Source: Clostridium sp.
Lineage (GTDB): Bacteria > Bacillota > Clostridia > Lachnospirales > Lachnospiraceae
Length of the DNA: 24,243 nucleotides
Reading direction: 5' to 3'
Assembly: GCA_016302185.1 (NCBI GenBank)
Contig: JAEDOC010000018.1
Location: 1 to 24,243 of the forward strand
Shown here: positions 24,128 through 24,243 of the stretch, piece after piece
How the letters are laid out: each line of letters opens with the position of its first letter
How positions within the stretch are numbered: position 1 is the first letter of the stretch
The notes under the pieces: generated by a model
What the model was told of the DNA's origin: nothing
Database searches by the model: none
What the model saw: the letters and a program-made list of their open reading frames with translations, nothing else
Position numbers and translations under genes: made by a program

Positions 24128-24243
24128 GGTCGAAAATATCTTCTGGAACGGATTCGGGAAACAGCGAAAAAGCAGCCGGGGAAGGGCAGGAAAAACAGTA
24201 CGCAGGTCATTGTATAAGATTCGGCTGTTCTTGGGCTGCGGCA

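Noticed and set aside
23437..24210. 257-codon open frame on the minus strand
   Set aside because: It lies almost entirely opposite coaX, with Asp/Gly/His-rich low-complexity sequence and no family resemblance.
24083..24217. 44-codon frame from TTG after coaX
   Set aside because: It has no ribosome site and runs through the coaX terminator; its Arg/Lys-rich sequence has no family resemblance.

Overview
The window looks like chromosomal housekeeping DNA from a spore-forming, low-to-mid GC Firmicute, most likely a Lachnospiraceae-type clostridium. This is inferred from gene content: meso-diaminopimelate dehydrogenase, a YlmC/YmxH-type spore protein, PepV, YqeG, YqeY, type III pantothenate kinase, strong AGGAGG ribosome sites and frequent TTG/GTG starts. 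I see no tRNA, rRNA, CRISPR array, insertion sequence, phage gene or att site. The genus is not determinable from what I can see.

Left edge (1-460): AT-rich and without a convincing gene. On the minus strand it holds a near-consensus promoter followed about 60 bases later by a strong intrinsic terminator, so it may make a ~95-nt RNA or be the attenuated leader of a gene just outside the window. Next, all on the minus strand: ddh and a YbaK-type deacylase (461-1938, ending in a terminator); a small XRE regulator with a clear dyad just upstream (2171-2466); and a MarR regulator with two half-size ABC exporters (2534-6688). The exporter pair shows the residue pattern of an asymmetric heterodimer, and the MarR promoter has a partial palindrome between its -35 and -10.

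Middle (6800-9334, plus strand): an OPT-family transporter with its own promoter, a bidirectional terminator, then an orphan PqqD-like protein.

The minus-strand block 9323-22229 reads from right to left as four transcription groups. They are prfC-yqeY-pepV (own promoter, terminator after pepV); a ymxH-like spore gene; nrdR-yqeG-aroE/aroK fusion (promoter before nrdR); and efp (own promoter, terminator). Behind the efp terminator come a membrane-anchored Amidase_2 protein, argS and a SWIM/SNF2 helicase, for which I find no convincing separate promoter. Translation genes (prfC, efp, argS, yqeY) dominate.

Right edge: an acetyl-esterase-like hydrolase (minus) diverges from coaX (plus), which has a good promoter and a terminator.

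I found no large undescribed system. The best candidates for a second look are the left-edge promoter-terminator unit, the orphan PqqD-like protein behind a bidirectional terminator, the three-half-site operator of the XRE gene, and the promoter-less argS operon.
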